A DNA stretch of 64,000 bases from 34-65-8 sp046294735 (GCA_046294735.1 JBKBKB010000002.1:62001-126000); one strand, 5' to 3'. Positions 32,675-41,778 are shown, counted from the first letter of the stretch. Notes: generated by a model from the sequence alone, not told the origin. Translations and numbers: made by a program.

Positions 32675-34498
32675 CTATTCCACTGTCACACTTTTTGCCA
32701 GATTGCGGGGCTGATCAACATCGGTGCCCTTCACGCAGGCCACATGATAGGCGATCAGCTGGACCGGCACCGCATAGACGAGCGGAGCGATCAACGGGTG
32801 GACGCGCGGCATCTCGATCGTGGCGAGGCACCCTTCGCCCGCTTCGTCGAGGCCCGCCTTGTCCGAAACCAGCACGATCTTGCCCCCGCGTGCGCGCACT
32901 TCCTGCATGTTGGAGACTGTTTTCTCGAACAGCTGGCCCGATGGCGCGAGCACGATCACCGGCACGGCTTCGTCGATCAGCGCGATCGGCCCGTGCTTCA
33001 TTTCGCCGCTGGCATAGCCTTCGGCATGGATATAGCTGATTTCCTTGAGTTTGAGCGCACCTTCGAGCGCGAGCGGATAATCCGGACCGCGCCCGAGATA
33101 GAGCACGTCCCGCGCCGGGGCAATCAGGTGTGCCATGGCGGCGATGTCATCATCGTGCCCCAGCGCGGCGTTGAGCGCAGCGGGCGCTTCGAGCAAGTGG
33201 CGAACCACTTCCTGTTCTTCCTCGCGGCTCATCCGGCCCTTCTTCACCGCCATGTGCGCTGCCAGCGCAGCCAGAACCGCCAGCTGGCAGGTGAAGGCCT
33301 TGGTCGAGGCGACGCCGATTTCAGGCCCTGCATGGGTCGGCAGCAGCAGGTCAGCTTCGCGCGCCATCGAACTGGTCGGCACGTTGACCACCACACCGAT
33401 GATCTGCCCGTTTTCCTTACAATGCCGCAGCGCTGCCAGGGTATCGGCCGTCTCTCCGCTCTGCGAAATGAACAGCGCCAGACCGCCCGGCTCCAGGACT
33501 GGATCGCGATAGCGGAATTCAGACGCGACATCGATGTCGACCGGCACTCGTGCGAACTGTTCGAACCAATACTTGGCCACCATCCCGGCGTAGTACGAGG
33601 TGCCGCAAGCGACGATGGTGATCCGTTTTACTGCGGAAATGTCGAAATCGAGCTGCGGCAGGGCCACCGCGTTGTCGGCCCGGTGGATGTAAGACGCGAG
33701 CGTCTGCGCCACCACGGTCGGCTGCTCGAAAATCTCTTTCTGCATGAAGTGGCGGTAATTGCCCTTCTCCACCGCAGCGGCGGATGCACCTGAAATGGTG
33801 ATGTCGCGGGAGACGGGATTGTTGTCCTTGTCGAAAATCTCTGCCCCTTCGCGGGTCACGATCACCCAGTCGCCTTCGTCGAGGTAGGTAATCCGCTGGG
33901 TCAGCGGTGCCAGCGCGAGCGCATCGGAGCCGAGATATGTCTCCCCCTCACCCCAGCCGACCACCAGCGGCGAACCGAGCCGGGCGCCGATCAGCATGTC
34001 GGGATGCTCGCGGAAGGCGATGGCCAGCGCAAAGGCACCGCGCAGGCGCGGCAGGACCGCCTTGACCGCATCCTGCGGGGTCGCCCCGCGCTCGATTTCG
34101 GCGGAAACGAGGTGCGCGACGACTTCGGTATCGGTCTCGCTTTCGAGTTTGCGACCCGCCCGTTCCAGTTCGTCGCGCAGGGGCTTGAAGTTTTCGATAA
34201 TGCCGTTGTGAACCAGTGCCACTTCGCCCGTGGCATGCGGGTGGGCATTGGCAGCTGTGGGCGAGCCATGGGTCGCCCAGCGGGTATGGGCAATCCCGAT
34301 CAGGCCGGGGGCAGGGTTGCGCTCCAGCTCGGCGACCAGATGCAGCAGCTTGCCGGGCGCGCGGCGGCGGATCAGTGCCCCGCCGTCGATGGTGCAGACG
34401 CCGGCGCTGTCATACCCGCGATATTCCATCCGCCGCAGGCCATCGACCAGTCGCTCTGCCACCGGCTCCTTGCCGACAATGCCAATAATTCCACACAT
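32675..34498 (-). CDS. glmS: Glutamine-fructose-6-phosphate aminotransferase (isomerizing)
   Basis: A 607-residue enzyme making glucosamine-6-phosphate, the first step toward peptidoglycan and lipopolysaccharide amino sugars. Cys2 (MCGIIGIVG) is the glutaminase nucleophile, with the HTRWATHG loop, then two SIS domains (ACGTSYYAGM; SQSGETADT) and the DQPRNLAKSVTVE C-terminus. All features are intact. The ATG lies 15 nt after the vapC-type stop, so in this genome an essential gene is apparently read through, or just behind, a toxin-antitoxin module. Confidence 0.97.
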   Translation of the reverse strand: MCGIIGIVGKEPVAERLVDGLRRMEYRGYDSAGVCTIDGGALIRRRAPGKLLHLVAELERNPAPGLIGIAHTRWATHGSPTAANAHPHATGEVALVHNGIIENFKPLRDELERAGRKLESETDTEVVAHLVSAEIERGATPQDAVKAVLPRLRGAFALAIAFREHPDMLIGARLGSPLVVGWGEGETYLGSDALALAPLTQRITYLDEGDWVIVTREGAEIFDKDNNPVSRDITISGASAAAVEKGNYRHFMQKEIFEQPTVVAQTLASYIHRADNAVALPQLDFDISAVKRITIVACGTSYYAGMVAKYWFEQFARVPVDIDVASEFRYRDPVLEPGGLALFISQSGETADTLAALRHCKENGQIIGVVVNVPTSSMAREADLLLPTHAGPEIGVASTKAFTCQLAVLAALAAHMAVKKGRMSREEEQEVVRHLLEAPAALNAALGHDDDIAAMAHLIAPARDVLYLGRGPDYPLALEGALKLKEISYIHAEGYASGEMKHGPIALIDEAVPVIVLAPSGQLFEKTVSNMQEVRARGGKIVLVSDKAGLDEAGEGCLATIEMPRVHPLIAPLVYAVPVQLIAYHVACVKGTDVDQPRNLAKSVTVE

Positions 34499-34513
34499 GC
34501 ACGCTTGCTTTCA

Positions 34514-34879
34514 CTAGAGAGTATAGGGAACCCGAATCCCCGGCATCTCTGCCGGAAAATCCTTCGTATTTCGTGTAATCAGGATCGAACCGTTCACTTG
34601 AGCTGTCGCCAGGATATAGGCGTCCATCAGCTTCATCTTCGAACGATGCCGGATATCTGCCGCTGCGGTAGCAATGCGTGAATCAATCTCGACCACCTCA
34701 AATGGCGCAATCAGTTCGCGGATCGTGTCGCGCGTTTCCAGCGCTTCTCCCGCAATAATTTCGGTCCACACCACGCGGCTGACCCGGTGCCGGTTGTAAC
34801 GTGACAGTTCGTTGACCGCTTGCGGACGACCATTGAGCCAGTCGATCAGAATGATGGTATCAAAGAACGGGTCTGACAC
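34514..34879 (-). CDS. PIN-domain ribonuclease toxin (VapC type)
   Basis: A 121-residue PIN-domain protein. The acidic metal ligands are visible as FFDTIILIDWLNG (Asp), WTEIIAGEALE (Glu), KLMDAYILATAQ (Asp) and TRNTKDF (Asp). VapC toxins cut tRNA or rRNA. It follows the antitoxin gene by 3 nt and ends 15 nt before glmS. ATG 34877-34879. Confidence 0.88.
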   Translation of the reverse strand: MSDPFFDTIILIDWLNGRPQAVNELSRYNRHRVSRVVWTEIIAGEALETRDTIRELIAPFEVVEIDSRIATAAADIRHRSKMKLMDAYILATAQVNGSILITRNTKDFPAEMPGIRVPYTL

Positions 34880-34882
34880 GGC

Positions 34883-35137
34883 TTACAAGTCTTCATGAGA
34901 TGTGCGATCTTCACGCATCGCGCGCTGATACGCGATCGGGTCGCCAATATCAGTGCGATCCTTCCAGTAGCCCGCACCACGCGCGATCCAGTCCTTGGTT
35001 CCCCTCGTCGGTGTTTGCGCCTTGAAAGTGGCAACCGCCTCGCGCAGCACCTGCGCGCGTGATTTGCCCTGCTCGGCGGCGAGCCGATCAAGCCATTCGA
35101 TATCATCATCGGGCAAGTCTGCGAGGATACGTGTCAT
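34883..35137 (-). CDS. Ribbon-helix-helix antitoxin partner (VapB type)
   Basis: An 84-residue protein whose N-terminal half resembles ribbon-helix-helix antitoxins (TRILADLPDDDIEWLDRLAAEQGKS), with a C-terminal acidic and Trp/Tyr-containing tail that should bind the toxin. It starts at ATG 35135-35137, immediately followed upstream by repeated TGATAT motifs, expected sites of self-repression. Confidence 0.85.
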   Translation of the reverse strand: MTRILADLPDDDIEWLDRLAAEQGKSRAQVLREAVATFKAQTPTRGTKDWIARGAGYWKDRTDIGDPIAYQRAMREDRTSHEDL

Positions 35138-35167
35138 GATATACTGATATCATATCATGATATCATG
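35136..35167. promoter_or_regulatory. Probable antitoxin operator (repeated TGATATCA)
   Basis: The 30-bp gap between the DMT gene stop and the antitoxin ATG is AT-rich and carries TGATATCA palindromes at 35145-35152 and 35158-35165 plus a half site (TGATAT) at 35137-35142. Such arrays are the usual operators of RHH antitoxins. Confidence 0.65.
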
Positions 35168-36067
35168 TCAACGATCGCGCAAGCCGCTTTGAACGCTTCG
35201 GCCGCTGTACCACAGATAGAGCCCGGCGCAGATGATCACGGCTGCGCCAAGCAGCGTACCGATCCCCGGCCGGTCCCCGAACACCAGCCAGCCCGTTATG
35301 CTGGCGACCAGCAGCTGGACATAGGTCATTGGCGCGATTGTTGCCGCGCCCGCGCGGGTCGTGCCCAGATAGATCAGCCAATGCGCGGTGCTGGCCGACA
35401 CGGCGACCAGAGCGCAGCGCGCGACCACGCTCCAGTCCGGCCAGCCAACCCGGAGCAGTTCCACGCCGCTCCCGTTGCCCAGAATGGCGGCCAGAATGAG
35501 CACGGGAGCTGCGGTAATCGCAACGAACACCTGCATTGACAGGGCGCTGCCCTGGCCCGCCGCGGCGCGGTTGGCGATCATCATCAGGCTGAAGAAGAAC
35601 GCCGAGGCGAGCGGCAAGAGCCCGACCCAGCCAAGTTCCGCCACGTTGGGCTGGAGGATCAGCGACACCCCGCCAAAGGCCACCAGCGATGCGACCCACA
35701 CTGGTGGCCGCACTTTCTCCCCCAGCAGCGGCCCGCTGAGCAAAGCGGTGAGCAAGGGTGAAAGGAAGGCGACGGCGGTGGCCTCGGCCAGGGGCATTAC
35801 GAAGATGGCGCAGAAGAACAGCAGAGAGGCGATCGCAAGACACAGCCCGCGCGCGACCTGCAGCAACGGGTTGCGGGGGCGAAAGGCGGCGGCACCCTGG
35901 TTGAGAGCCAGCAAGGCTGACAGCCCGGCAGCTCCGAACGTGAATCGCAGCGCACCCACCGCCAGCGGTGACCATTCGCCCGCCATGGTCTTGATCACCG
36001 TATCCCCCAGCGACAGGACCGCAAACCCGCACAGCGCCATCAGCAATCCTGTGCGTTCGTGGGTCAA
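35168..36067 (-). CDS. EamA/DMT-family transporter
   Basis: A 299-residue inner-membrane protein with about ten hydrophobic segments arranged as two EamA repeats (LLMALCGFAVLSLGDTVIK; LRFTFGAAG; ATAVAFLSPLLTALLSG; second repeat GLLPLASAFFFSLMM). DMT transporters export metabolites; the substrate cannot be deduced. It ends 30 nt before the antitoxin start. A second DMT gene lies at 41853-42788. Confidence 0.9.
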   Translation of the reverse strand: MTHERTGLLMALCGFAVLSLGDTVIKTMAGEWSPLAVGALRFTFGAAGLSALLALNQGAAAFRPRNPLLQVARGLCLAIASLLFFCAIFVMPLAEATAVAFLSPLLTALLSGPLLGEKVRPPVWVASLVAFGGVSLILQPNVAELGWVGLLPLASAFFFSLMMIANRAAAGQGSALSMQVFVAITAAPVLILAAILGNGSGVELLRVGWPDWSVVARCALVAVSASTAHWLIYLGTTRAGAATIAPMTYVQLLVASITGWLVFGDRPGIGTLLGAAVIICAGLYLWYSGRSVQSGLRDR

Positions 36068-36182
36068 ACCGATTTCCGATGAAAGTGGGGCAGCTTGCAG
36101 CCGCCTAGGCTAGCCCGGCCGCGATTGGCAACCGCTATCCACCTTAGGGCAGTGTTAACCATGTTCCCCTAGCGCTGGTGCC

Positions 36183-37793
36183 ATGTCCGACCTCAGCCCG
36201 ATCAGCCCGGAAACGCCCCGCCAGCCAGCCGCCCAGCCGTGGCGGCGGCTTGACCTGGCAGTCTGGTTCGTGGCGCTTGCAGCGGGTTTCCTCAACCTGC
36301 TCAATTATCATCTCTATCCGCTATTGCGGCCGGAAGTCGGTCTGGTATTGCTGGGGCTGGCGGCAGTGGCATGGCTGATGTCGGCCCTGCGCAAGGCCGC
36401 CGGACCGCGCCTTGGCTTCGCGCTGTCCGCCCTGTTCGTCGCCATCGTGATCGACCTGTCGACCTCGATTGACCTGCAGTGGTTCTATGCGCTGTGGGCA
36501 GGCCTCGCCCTGATTGCGTGGTTCGCCGAGACCGCTTTGCTCAAGCTGACGCTGGCCGCGTTCGGATCGGTGTTCCTGTTCCAGTTCGTTGCCCTGACCA
36601 CCGGGATCGGCGCACCGCCGCGGCCCGCCAACTACGCCAAGTCGCTGCAAGACCCGACACGGCCAACAACGAACCGGCCCGCAATTGTCCATCTGGTGCT
36701 CGATTCCTACCTTGGTCTGGACAGTATGGCGCTGGGGCCGGAGCACTATCGCACCCTGAGGGCAGAGCAGGTCGCCTTCTTCACCGGGCGGGGCTTCCAG
36801 GTCTATCCTCGCGCCTACAGCCGCCATGTGAAGACAGTGAACTCGCTGCCGGAAATGCTGTCGTTCGGCGAACAGCCGCGCGCCACCAGTAACCGTAACC
36901 TGCAATATGCCATTGCCGAGGAACTTCCCTATTTCACCGAACTGGACGCACGCGGCTATCGCACCAGCGCGGTGCTGCCGACTTTCCTCGACCTGTGCGT
37001 CAACCAGCCGCTCACCCATTGCCGCAAGTTCGAACGCTCGGCGCTCACCTCGATGCTGGAAACGGACCTCTCTGCCGCAGACCGGGCGACCGTGATGGGT
37101 TTCACGCTGCTGCAACTGGCGGCCCTGCCCGGCCAGGCGGCCGAACAGCTGCAACTGCGCGCCAACCAGTGGTTCGGCACGGAAGGCCGGCGTCCCTATA
37201 ACCGCACCAAACTGTTGCCGCTGGCGTCACTCGGCGAGCTTGACCGGTTTGCCGACGACCTCGCCACACTCAGGCCGGGCGAGGCCCGCTTCCTGCATGT
37301 GCTGCTGCCGCACGATCCCTATATCTTCGACGCCCGGTGTACTGTGCTGGCGGAAGCGGACTGGCTCGACGAGCATGGCCCCGGCACACCCGAAGCGCGC
37401 GAGCGGGCCTATGCCGACCAGGTCCGCTGCCTGCAAAGCCGCCTCGCCCGCCTGCTTGACCGCCTCGACCGCACCGCTGCCGGGCGCGAGGCCATCGTCA
37501 TCGTCCACGGTGACCACGGTTCGCGCATTTCCCCGATTGCCCCGTTTCTCGGCGGACCAGAGCTGACCGAACGGGAAATGCTGATGTCGCATTCGACCCT
37601 GTTCGCGATCCGCGTGCCAGGTGAAGCGGGCGCACAAGTGCCCGGCACCTTTGCCCTGGACGAGCTGATGGCCGACTTCCGGGCCCGCGATTTCGCCGCG
37701 GCGCCCCGGCCGCAACCGACTGTTCCGCGGATCCTGATGATGGACCCGTACTGGGTGCCGACCGAATGGCGCAAGCTGCCCGATTTCGACTGA
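36183..37793 (+). CDS. Membrane-anchored sulfatase-like hydrolase
   Basis: A 536-residue protein with four or so N-terminal membrane segments (residues about 25-140) and a C-terminal domain of the alkaline phosphatase/sulfatase superfamily. LVLDSYLGLDSM begins the domain, LPHDPYIFD and VHGDHGSRIS carry metal ligands at the end. The canonical sulfatase CxPSR modification site is absent, as in phosphoethanolamine and lipoteichoic acid synthase-like enzymes, so it more likely transfers or cleaves phosphate groups on an envelope polymer. It leads a cluster with the two genes that follow. Confidence 0.75.
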   Translation: MSDLSPISPETPRQPAAQPWRRLDLAVWFVALAAGFLNLLNYHLYPLLRPEVGLVLLGLAAVAWLMSALRKAAGPRLGFALSALFVAIVIDLSTSIDLQWFYALWAGLALIAWFAETALLKLTLAAFGSVFLFQFVALTTGIGAPPRPANYAKSLQDPTRPTTNRPAIVHLVLDSYLGLDSMALGPEHYRTLRAEQVAFFTGRGFQVYPRAYSRHVKTVNSLPEMLSFGEQPRATSNRNLQYAIAEELPYFTELDARGYRTSAVLPTFLDLCVNQPLTHCRKFERSALTSMLETDLSAADRATVMGFTLLQLAALPGQAAEQLQLRANQWFGTEGRRPYNRTKLLPLASLGELDRFADDLATLRPGEARFLHVLLPHDPYIFDARCTVLAEADWLDEHGPGTPEARERAYADQVRCLQSRLARLLDRLDRTAAGREAIVIVHGDHGSRISPIAPFLGGPELTEREMLMSHSTLFAIRVPGEAGAQVPGTFALDELMADFRARDFAAAPRPQPTVPRILMMDPYWVPTEWRKLPDFD

Positions 37794-37797
37794 TGGC

Positions 37798-37812
37798 TTA
37801 ACCACTTGTTAG
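37798..37812 (+). promoter_or_regulatory. CtrA-like box upstream of the YLDPATGS gene
   Basis: TTAA-N7-TTAG (37798-37812) is one base from the CtrA consensus TTAA-N7-TTAA and lies about 60 nt before the small gene at 37871. It is a weak match with many chance equivalents. Confidence 0.25.
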
Positions 37813-37870
37813 GCAAAGTGCTTCACATCCCGAAAGTGAATTCGATCACCATTGTGCGGGGGATTTCCAG

Positions 37871-38086
37871 ATGCAGTCCAAGACACTGATTTCGCTGGCC
37901 GGCGGGCTGGCCATGCTGAGCGTTGCCACCCCGGCGCACGCCTATCTCGATCCCGCCACCGGCAGCATCATCCTGCAGGCGACAATCGGCGCGATTGCCA
38001 GTGCGACCCTGTTCTTCCGCACCTCGCTCTACAAGGTGAAGAACCTGTTCGCGCGCAGCGACAAGGCCGGGGCCGACCAGGAATGA
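37871..38086 (+). CDS. Small exported membrane protein with YLDPATGS motif
   Basis: A 71-residue protein: signal peptide (LAGGLAMLSVATPAHA), then YLDPATGSIILQ, a hydrophobic helix and a basic juxtamembrane end (SLYKVKNLFARSDK). I recognise the AYLDPGTGS-type motif from small proteins in polysaccharide and envelope loci, but no function is known. ATG 37871; the stop overlaps the methyltransferase ATG (ATGA), showing cotranslation. Confidence 0.8.
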   Translation: MQSKTLISLAGGLAMLSVATPAHAYLDPATGSIILQATIGAIASATLFFRTSLYKVKNLFARSDKAGADQE

Positions 38087-39468
38087 GCGCTCTCGCCCGG
38101 ATTGATCCGGGTTCCTTCCGGGACCCGGGCGGCCGCGTGTTCGTGGCCGACGAGCGCATCCTGCGCGCGATCATGCCCAGCGCTGCACCGGCATTCGAAC
38201 TGGCCGAGGAAGCCGGTGTGCTGCGCCGCTTGTCGGACGCGGGCAAACTGGTGGACTATACCCGGATCGGGCATGACAGCCTGCCAGAGGTGGCCGCCGC
38301 ACACGTGCTGGAGCATCCGCGCGTCCCGTTCATTTCCTATCCCTACGAATGGAGCTTTGCGCTGCACAAGGCGGCTGCACTGTTCCATCTCGACCTGCAT
38401 CTCGACTTGCTGAAGTCCGGCTTCACGCTGTCCGATGCCACGGCCTACAATGTCCAGTTCGATGGCACCCGCCCGGTGTTCATCGACCACCTGTCAATCC
38501 GCCCTTACCAGGATGGCGAAATCTGGGACGGCCACCGCCAGTTCTGCATGCAGTTCCTCAACCCGCTGCTGATGTGGTCGGCGCTGGACGTGCAGCCGAA
38601 CCACTGGTTCCGCGGTAATCTCGAAGGGATCGCGCCGGAGGACCTGGCCCGGCTGCTACCGCTGCACAAGAAACTTTCGTGGACCGTGATGACCCATGTC
38701 GTCGCCCAGGCAGCAATGCAGAACCGCTCGGTCCGGAAGGCGGAAGGGTCGGCAAAGTATCGCGAAACCCGCCTCCCCAAGCACGCCTTTGTCGGGATGC
38801 TGGACGGCCTGCGCCGCGCCATTGCCGGGCTGCGAATACCGTCCCACGCCACGGTCTGGGGCGATTATGCCGGTCGCAACAGCTACCAGAGTGACGACGC
38901 GCGGGCCAAGGCTGCGTTCGTCGGGGAGATGGCTCGGGCAGTGCAACCCGCACTGCTGTTCGACATCGGCTGCAACAGCGGTGACTATTCCAAGGCTGCG
39001 CTGGAAAACGGTGCCGCCCGCGTGGTCGGGTTCGATTTCGACCATGCCGCGCTGGAGGTGGCCTATGACCGCGCCCGCCAGGAAAACCTCGCGTTCCTGC
39101 CGCTGTGGCTTGATGCCGCCAACCCCAGCCCATCACAGGGGTGGGCCCAGGGCGAACGCAAGGGCTTCGGCGACCGGGCCAGCGCCGACGCACTCGTCGC
39201 CCTCGCCTTCATCCATCACATCGCGATCGGGCGCAACGTGCCGCTCGACATGGCAACCGATTGGCTGGTTTCGCTCGCACCGCAGGGGGTGATCGAGTTC
39301 CCGCACAAGTCGGACCCGATGGTGCAGACCCTGCTATCGCAGCGAGCGGACATCTTCCCGGACTATGGCAACGAGCAGTTTGCCGCCCTGCTCTTGCAGC
39401 GGGCGCGGATCGTGAAACAGGTCGACGTGCTGCCGACCAGGACGCTGTACTGGTACGAGCGGACATGA
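38083..39468 (+). CDS. Class I SAM-dependent methyltransferase (NoeA-like)
   Basis: A 461-residue protein. The first 270 residues are an unusual N-terminal domain (RIDPGSFRDPGGRVFV; YNVQFDGTRPVFIDHLSI; RETRLPKHAF). The methyltransferase core has the SAM-binding motif LLFDIGCNSGDYSKAAL and FDFDHAALEVAYDRA. It resembles proteins annotated as nodulation protein NoeA, which modifies polysaccharide in rhizobia; I recall this similarity and cannot verify it. ATG 38083 overlaps the stop of the upstream small gene. Confidence 0.75.
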   Translation: MSALARIDPGSFRDPGGRVFVADERILRAIMPSAAPAFELAEEAGVLRRLSDAGKLVDYTRIGHDSLPEVAAAHVLEHPRVPFISYPYEWSFALHKAAALFHLDLHLDLLKSGFTLSDATAYNVQFDGTRPVFIDHLSIRPYQDGEIWDGHRQFCMQFLNPLLMWSALDVQPNHWFRGNLEGIAPEDLARLLPLHKKLSWTVMTHVVAQAAMQNRSVRKAEGSAKYRETRLPKHAFVGMLDGLRRAIAGLRIPSHATVWGDYAGRNSYQSDDARAKAAFVGEMARAVQPALLFDIGCNSGDYSKAALENGAARVVGFDFDHAALEVAYDRARQENLAFLPLWLDAANPSPSQGWAQGERKGFGDRASADALVALAFIHHIAIGRNVPLDMATDWLVSLAPQGVIEFPHKSDPMVQTLLSQRADIFPDYGNEQFAALLLQRARIVKQVDVLPTRTLYWYERT

Positions 39469-39634
39469 ACCGGCTGGCACAGGCAAACCGGGCTTCGCAG
39501 GTGCGGCTAGCTGTGCCGAACAAGGGCAGGCTTAGGAAAAAAACAACCTTTCCTGCCTATTCACCAAGTGTTGGAAGGCTCCCTTGGCGGTTTGACGCCA
39601 TCGGCAGCCGACAGAGTTTGATACGGGGGCGGGA

Positions 39635-41158
39635 ATGAGCGCATTCGGACGCAGAAACGGACCGGGGGGAATGGCCCCGGGCGCGCGCCCGCAGTTTGGC
39701 GTGGCCCGCCCGATGAAGGGGGGCGAAGCCGCCTCGCGTCCCGCTGCCCCGCCACCAGGCGGAGAGCAGTTTCCGCCGCTGCCGGGCGAAAGCTCGGCGC
39801 CGCCGATGGACAGCGCGCAACCGAACAAAGCCGATGCGATGACCCGGCTGGCGGACCGCGCCAACGCGGTTCATACCCAGCAGGAAGTCGGCGGCTTCGA
39901 AGCCAGCGTCCACAAGATCAAGGAACAGGTGCTCCCGCGCCTGCTCGAACGGGTCGATCCGGAAGCAGCCGCGACGCTGTCGAAGGAAGAACTCTCCGAA
40001 GAGTTCCGCCCGATCATCATGGAAGTGCTGGCCGAGCTCAAGATCACCCTTAACCGGCGCGAACAGTTCGCGATGGAAAAGGTGCTGATCGACGAACTGC
40101 TCGGCTTCGGCCCGCTGGAGGAACTGCTCGGCGATCCGGACGTGTCCGATATCATGGTCAACGGCCCGGACCAGACCTACATCGAAAAGAAGGGCAAGCT
40201 GCAGATCGCCCCGATCAAGTTCCGCGACGAGCAGCACTTGTTCCAGATTGCCCAGCGGATCGTCAACCAGGTCGGCCGCCGGGTCGACCAGACCACGCCG
40301 CTGGCCGACGCCCGCCTCAAGGACGGCAGCCGCGTCAACGTGATCGTGCCGCCGCTGTCCCTGCGCGGCACCGCGATCTCAATTCGTAAATTCTCCGAGA
40401 AGCCGATCACCATCGACATGCTCAAGGACTTCGGTTCTATGAGCGAGAAGATGGCAACCTGCCTCAAGATCGCCGGCGCCTGCCGCATGAACGTGGTCAT
40501 TTCCGGCGGTACCGGTTCGGGTAAGACAACCATGCTCAATGCCCTGTCGAAAATGATCGACCCGGGCGAACGTGTGCTGACGATCGAAGACGCAGCCGAA
40601 CTTCGCCTGCAGCAGCCGCACTGGCTGCCGCTCGAAACTCGCCCGCCCAACCTTGAGGGTCAGGGCGCGATCACCATCGGCGACCTGGTGAAGAACGCCC
40701 TGCGTATGCGGCCTGACCGCATCATCCTGGGGGAAATTCGCGGCGCGGAGTGTTTCGACCTCCTCGCAGCCATGAACACCGGCCATGACGGTTCGATGTG
40801 TACGCTCCACGCCAACAGCCCTCGCGAATGTCTGGGCCGTATGGAAAACATGATCCTGATGGGGGACATCAAGATCCCCAAGGAAGCCATTTCGCGCCAG
40901 ATCGCCGAATCTGTCGACCTGATCGTGCAGGTCAAGCGTCTCCGCGACGGTTCGCGCCGAACCACCGAGATCACTGAAGTGATCGGGATGGAAGGCGACG
41001 TTATCGTGACCCAGTCGCTGTTCAAGTTCGAGTATCTCGACGAGACCGAGGACGGCAAGATCATCGGCGAATTCCGCAGTTCCGGCCTGCGGCCCTACAC
41101 GCTCGAAAAGGCACGCCAGTTTGGCTTCGACCAGGCCTATCTGGAGGCCTGCCTCTGA
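39635..41158 (+). CDS. cpaF: CpaF-type secretion ATPase (Tad pilus family)
   Basis: A 507-residue hexameric ATPase of the type II/IV secretion superfamily. N-terminal 65 residues are Pro/Gly-rich and variable; then the VDPEAAATLSKEE region, Walker A GGTGSGKT (about residues 290-297), Asp box (TIEDAAELRL) and Walker B (RMRPDRIILGEIRG), with HDGSMCTLHANS. CpaF drives tad pilus assembly, but no other tad/cpa gene lies near, so it is an isolated copy or the remaining genes are elsewhere. The start is ATG 39635. Confidence 0.95.
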   Translation: MSAFGRRNGPGGMAPGARPQFGVARPMKGGEAASRPAAPPPGGEQFPPLPGESSAPPMDSAQPNKADAMTRLADRANAVHTQQEVGGFEASVHKIKEQVLPRLLERVDPEAAATLSKEELSEEFRPIIMEVLAELKITLNRREQFAMEKVLIDELLGFGPLEELLGDPDVSDIMVNGPDQTYIEKKGKLQIAPIKFRDEQHLFQIAQRIVNQVGRRVDQTTPLADARLKDGSRVNVIVPPLSLRGTAISIRKFSEKPITIDMLKDFGSMSEKMATCLKIAGACRMNVVISGGTGSGKTTMLNALSKMIDPGERVLTIEDAAELRLQQPHWLPLETRPPNLEGQGAITIGDLVKNALRMRPDRIILGEIRGAECFDLLAAMNTGHDGSMCTLHANSPRECLGRMENMILMGDIKIPKEAISRQIAESVDLIVQVKRLRDGSRRTTEITEVIGMEGDVIVTQSLFKFEYLDETEDGKIIGEFRSSGLRPYTLEKARQFGFDQAYLEACL

Positions 41159-41162
41159 GCCA

Positions 41163-41474
41163 CTATTCCGGCACGTAGGCGCTTTCTTGTGTGTAGGTCG
41201 GTTCCTCGACAGTGAAATAGCCCATCATCGCAACCGATGCGGCAACGGTTACCAATCCTAGCCCCAGACCGAGGTTGTTGAGCGCATTAACGCCGCCCTT
41301 GCGCGCGATCCATCCGCACACGGAGGCAATAACGCCAAGACCAGCCGCCGTCAGCAGAACCGCACCTGCAACGGAATAATTCCACATCGGTGTGAACAGC
41401 GAAACAAGCAGCAACGCGCCCGTAAGCCCGAGTAATGCCGCAATCGCAGACACAACCGTGTTGCTTTTTTTCAT
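41163..41474 (-). CDS. Small membrane protein of unknown function
   Basis: A 103-residue protein with three hydrophobic segments (VVSAIAALLGLTGALLLVSL; VAGAVLLTAAGLGVIASVCG; GLGLGLVTVAASVAMMGYF). No family recognised. ATG 41474 follows GGGGGGTT. It converges with cpaF (4 nt apart). Confidence 0.65.
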   Translation of the reverse strand: MKKSNTVVSAIAALLGLTGALLLVSLFTPMWNYSVAGAVLLTAAGLGVIASVCGWIARKGGVNALNNLGLGLGLVTVAASVAMMGYFTVEEPTYTQESAYVPE

Positions 41475-41550
41475 CACTAACCCCCCGTGCGATAACACAG
41501 GGAAAAGGCTATGCGTGTTTCAGGAAGGCGTCAATCAAGCGTGATCTCGG

Positions 41551-41778
41551 CTAGCCGCCCATGATCGAGGGCAAAGCCACAGCAATCAATCCGCCGCCGA
41601 TCACCGCAAGGGTCAGGAACAGTCCGGTCCACGGCACCCAGCCTACCGCATCCAACCGGTCCCGGCGGTGACGGCGTTTCTCCGCCAGCAAAGTAATACC
41701 GGCCGCGATCCAGCATGCCAGACCGGCAGCGGCGAGCAGCTTGGCTTCACTGGCAAAGGCGAGAAACTGGTGCAGCAT
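41551..41778 (-). CDS. Small two-helix membrane protein of unknown function
   Basis: A 75-residue protein with two membrane segments (LLAAAGLACWIAAGITLL; WTGLFLTLAVIGGGLIAVALP) flanking a basic loop (EKRRHRRDR). ATG 41778 was taken. It precedes the previous gene by 76 nt on the same strand and is divergent from the DMT gene. Coding is inferred from the membrane pattern. Confidence 0.5.
   Translation of the reverse strand: MLHQFLAFASEAKLLAAAGLACWIAAGITLLAEKRRHRRDRLDAVGWVPWTGLFLTLAVIGGGLIAVALPSIMGG

Noticed and set aside
39520..39560. Possible hairpin GGCAGG...CCTGCC before cpaF as a terminator
   Set aside because: Six-base stem with a long loop and the A/T run inside the loop; not a convincing terminator.
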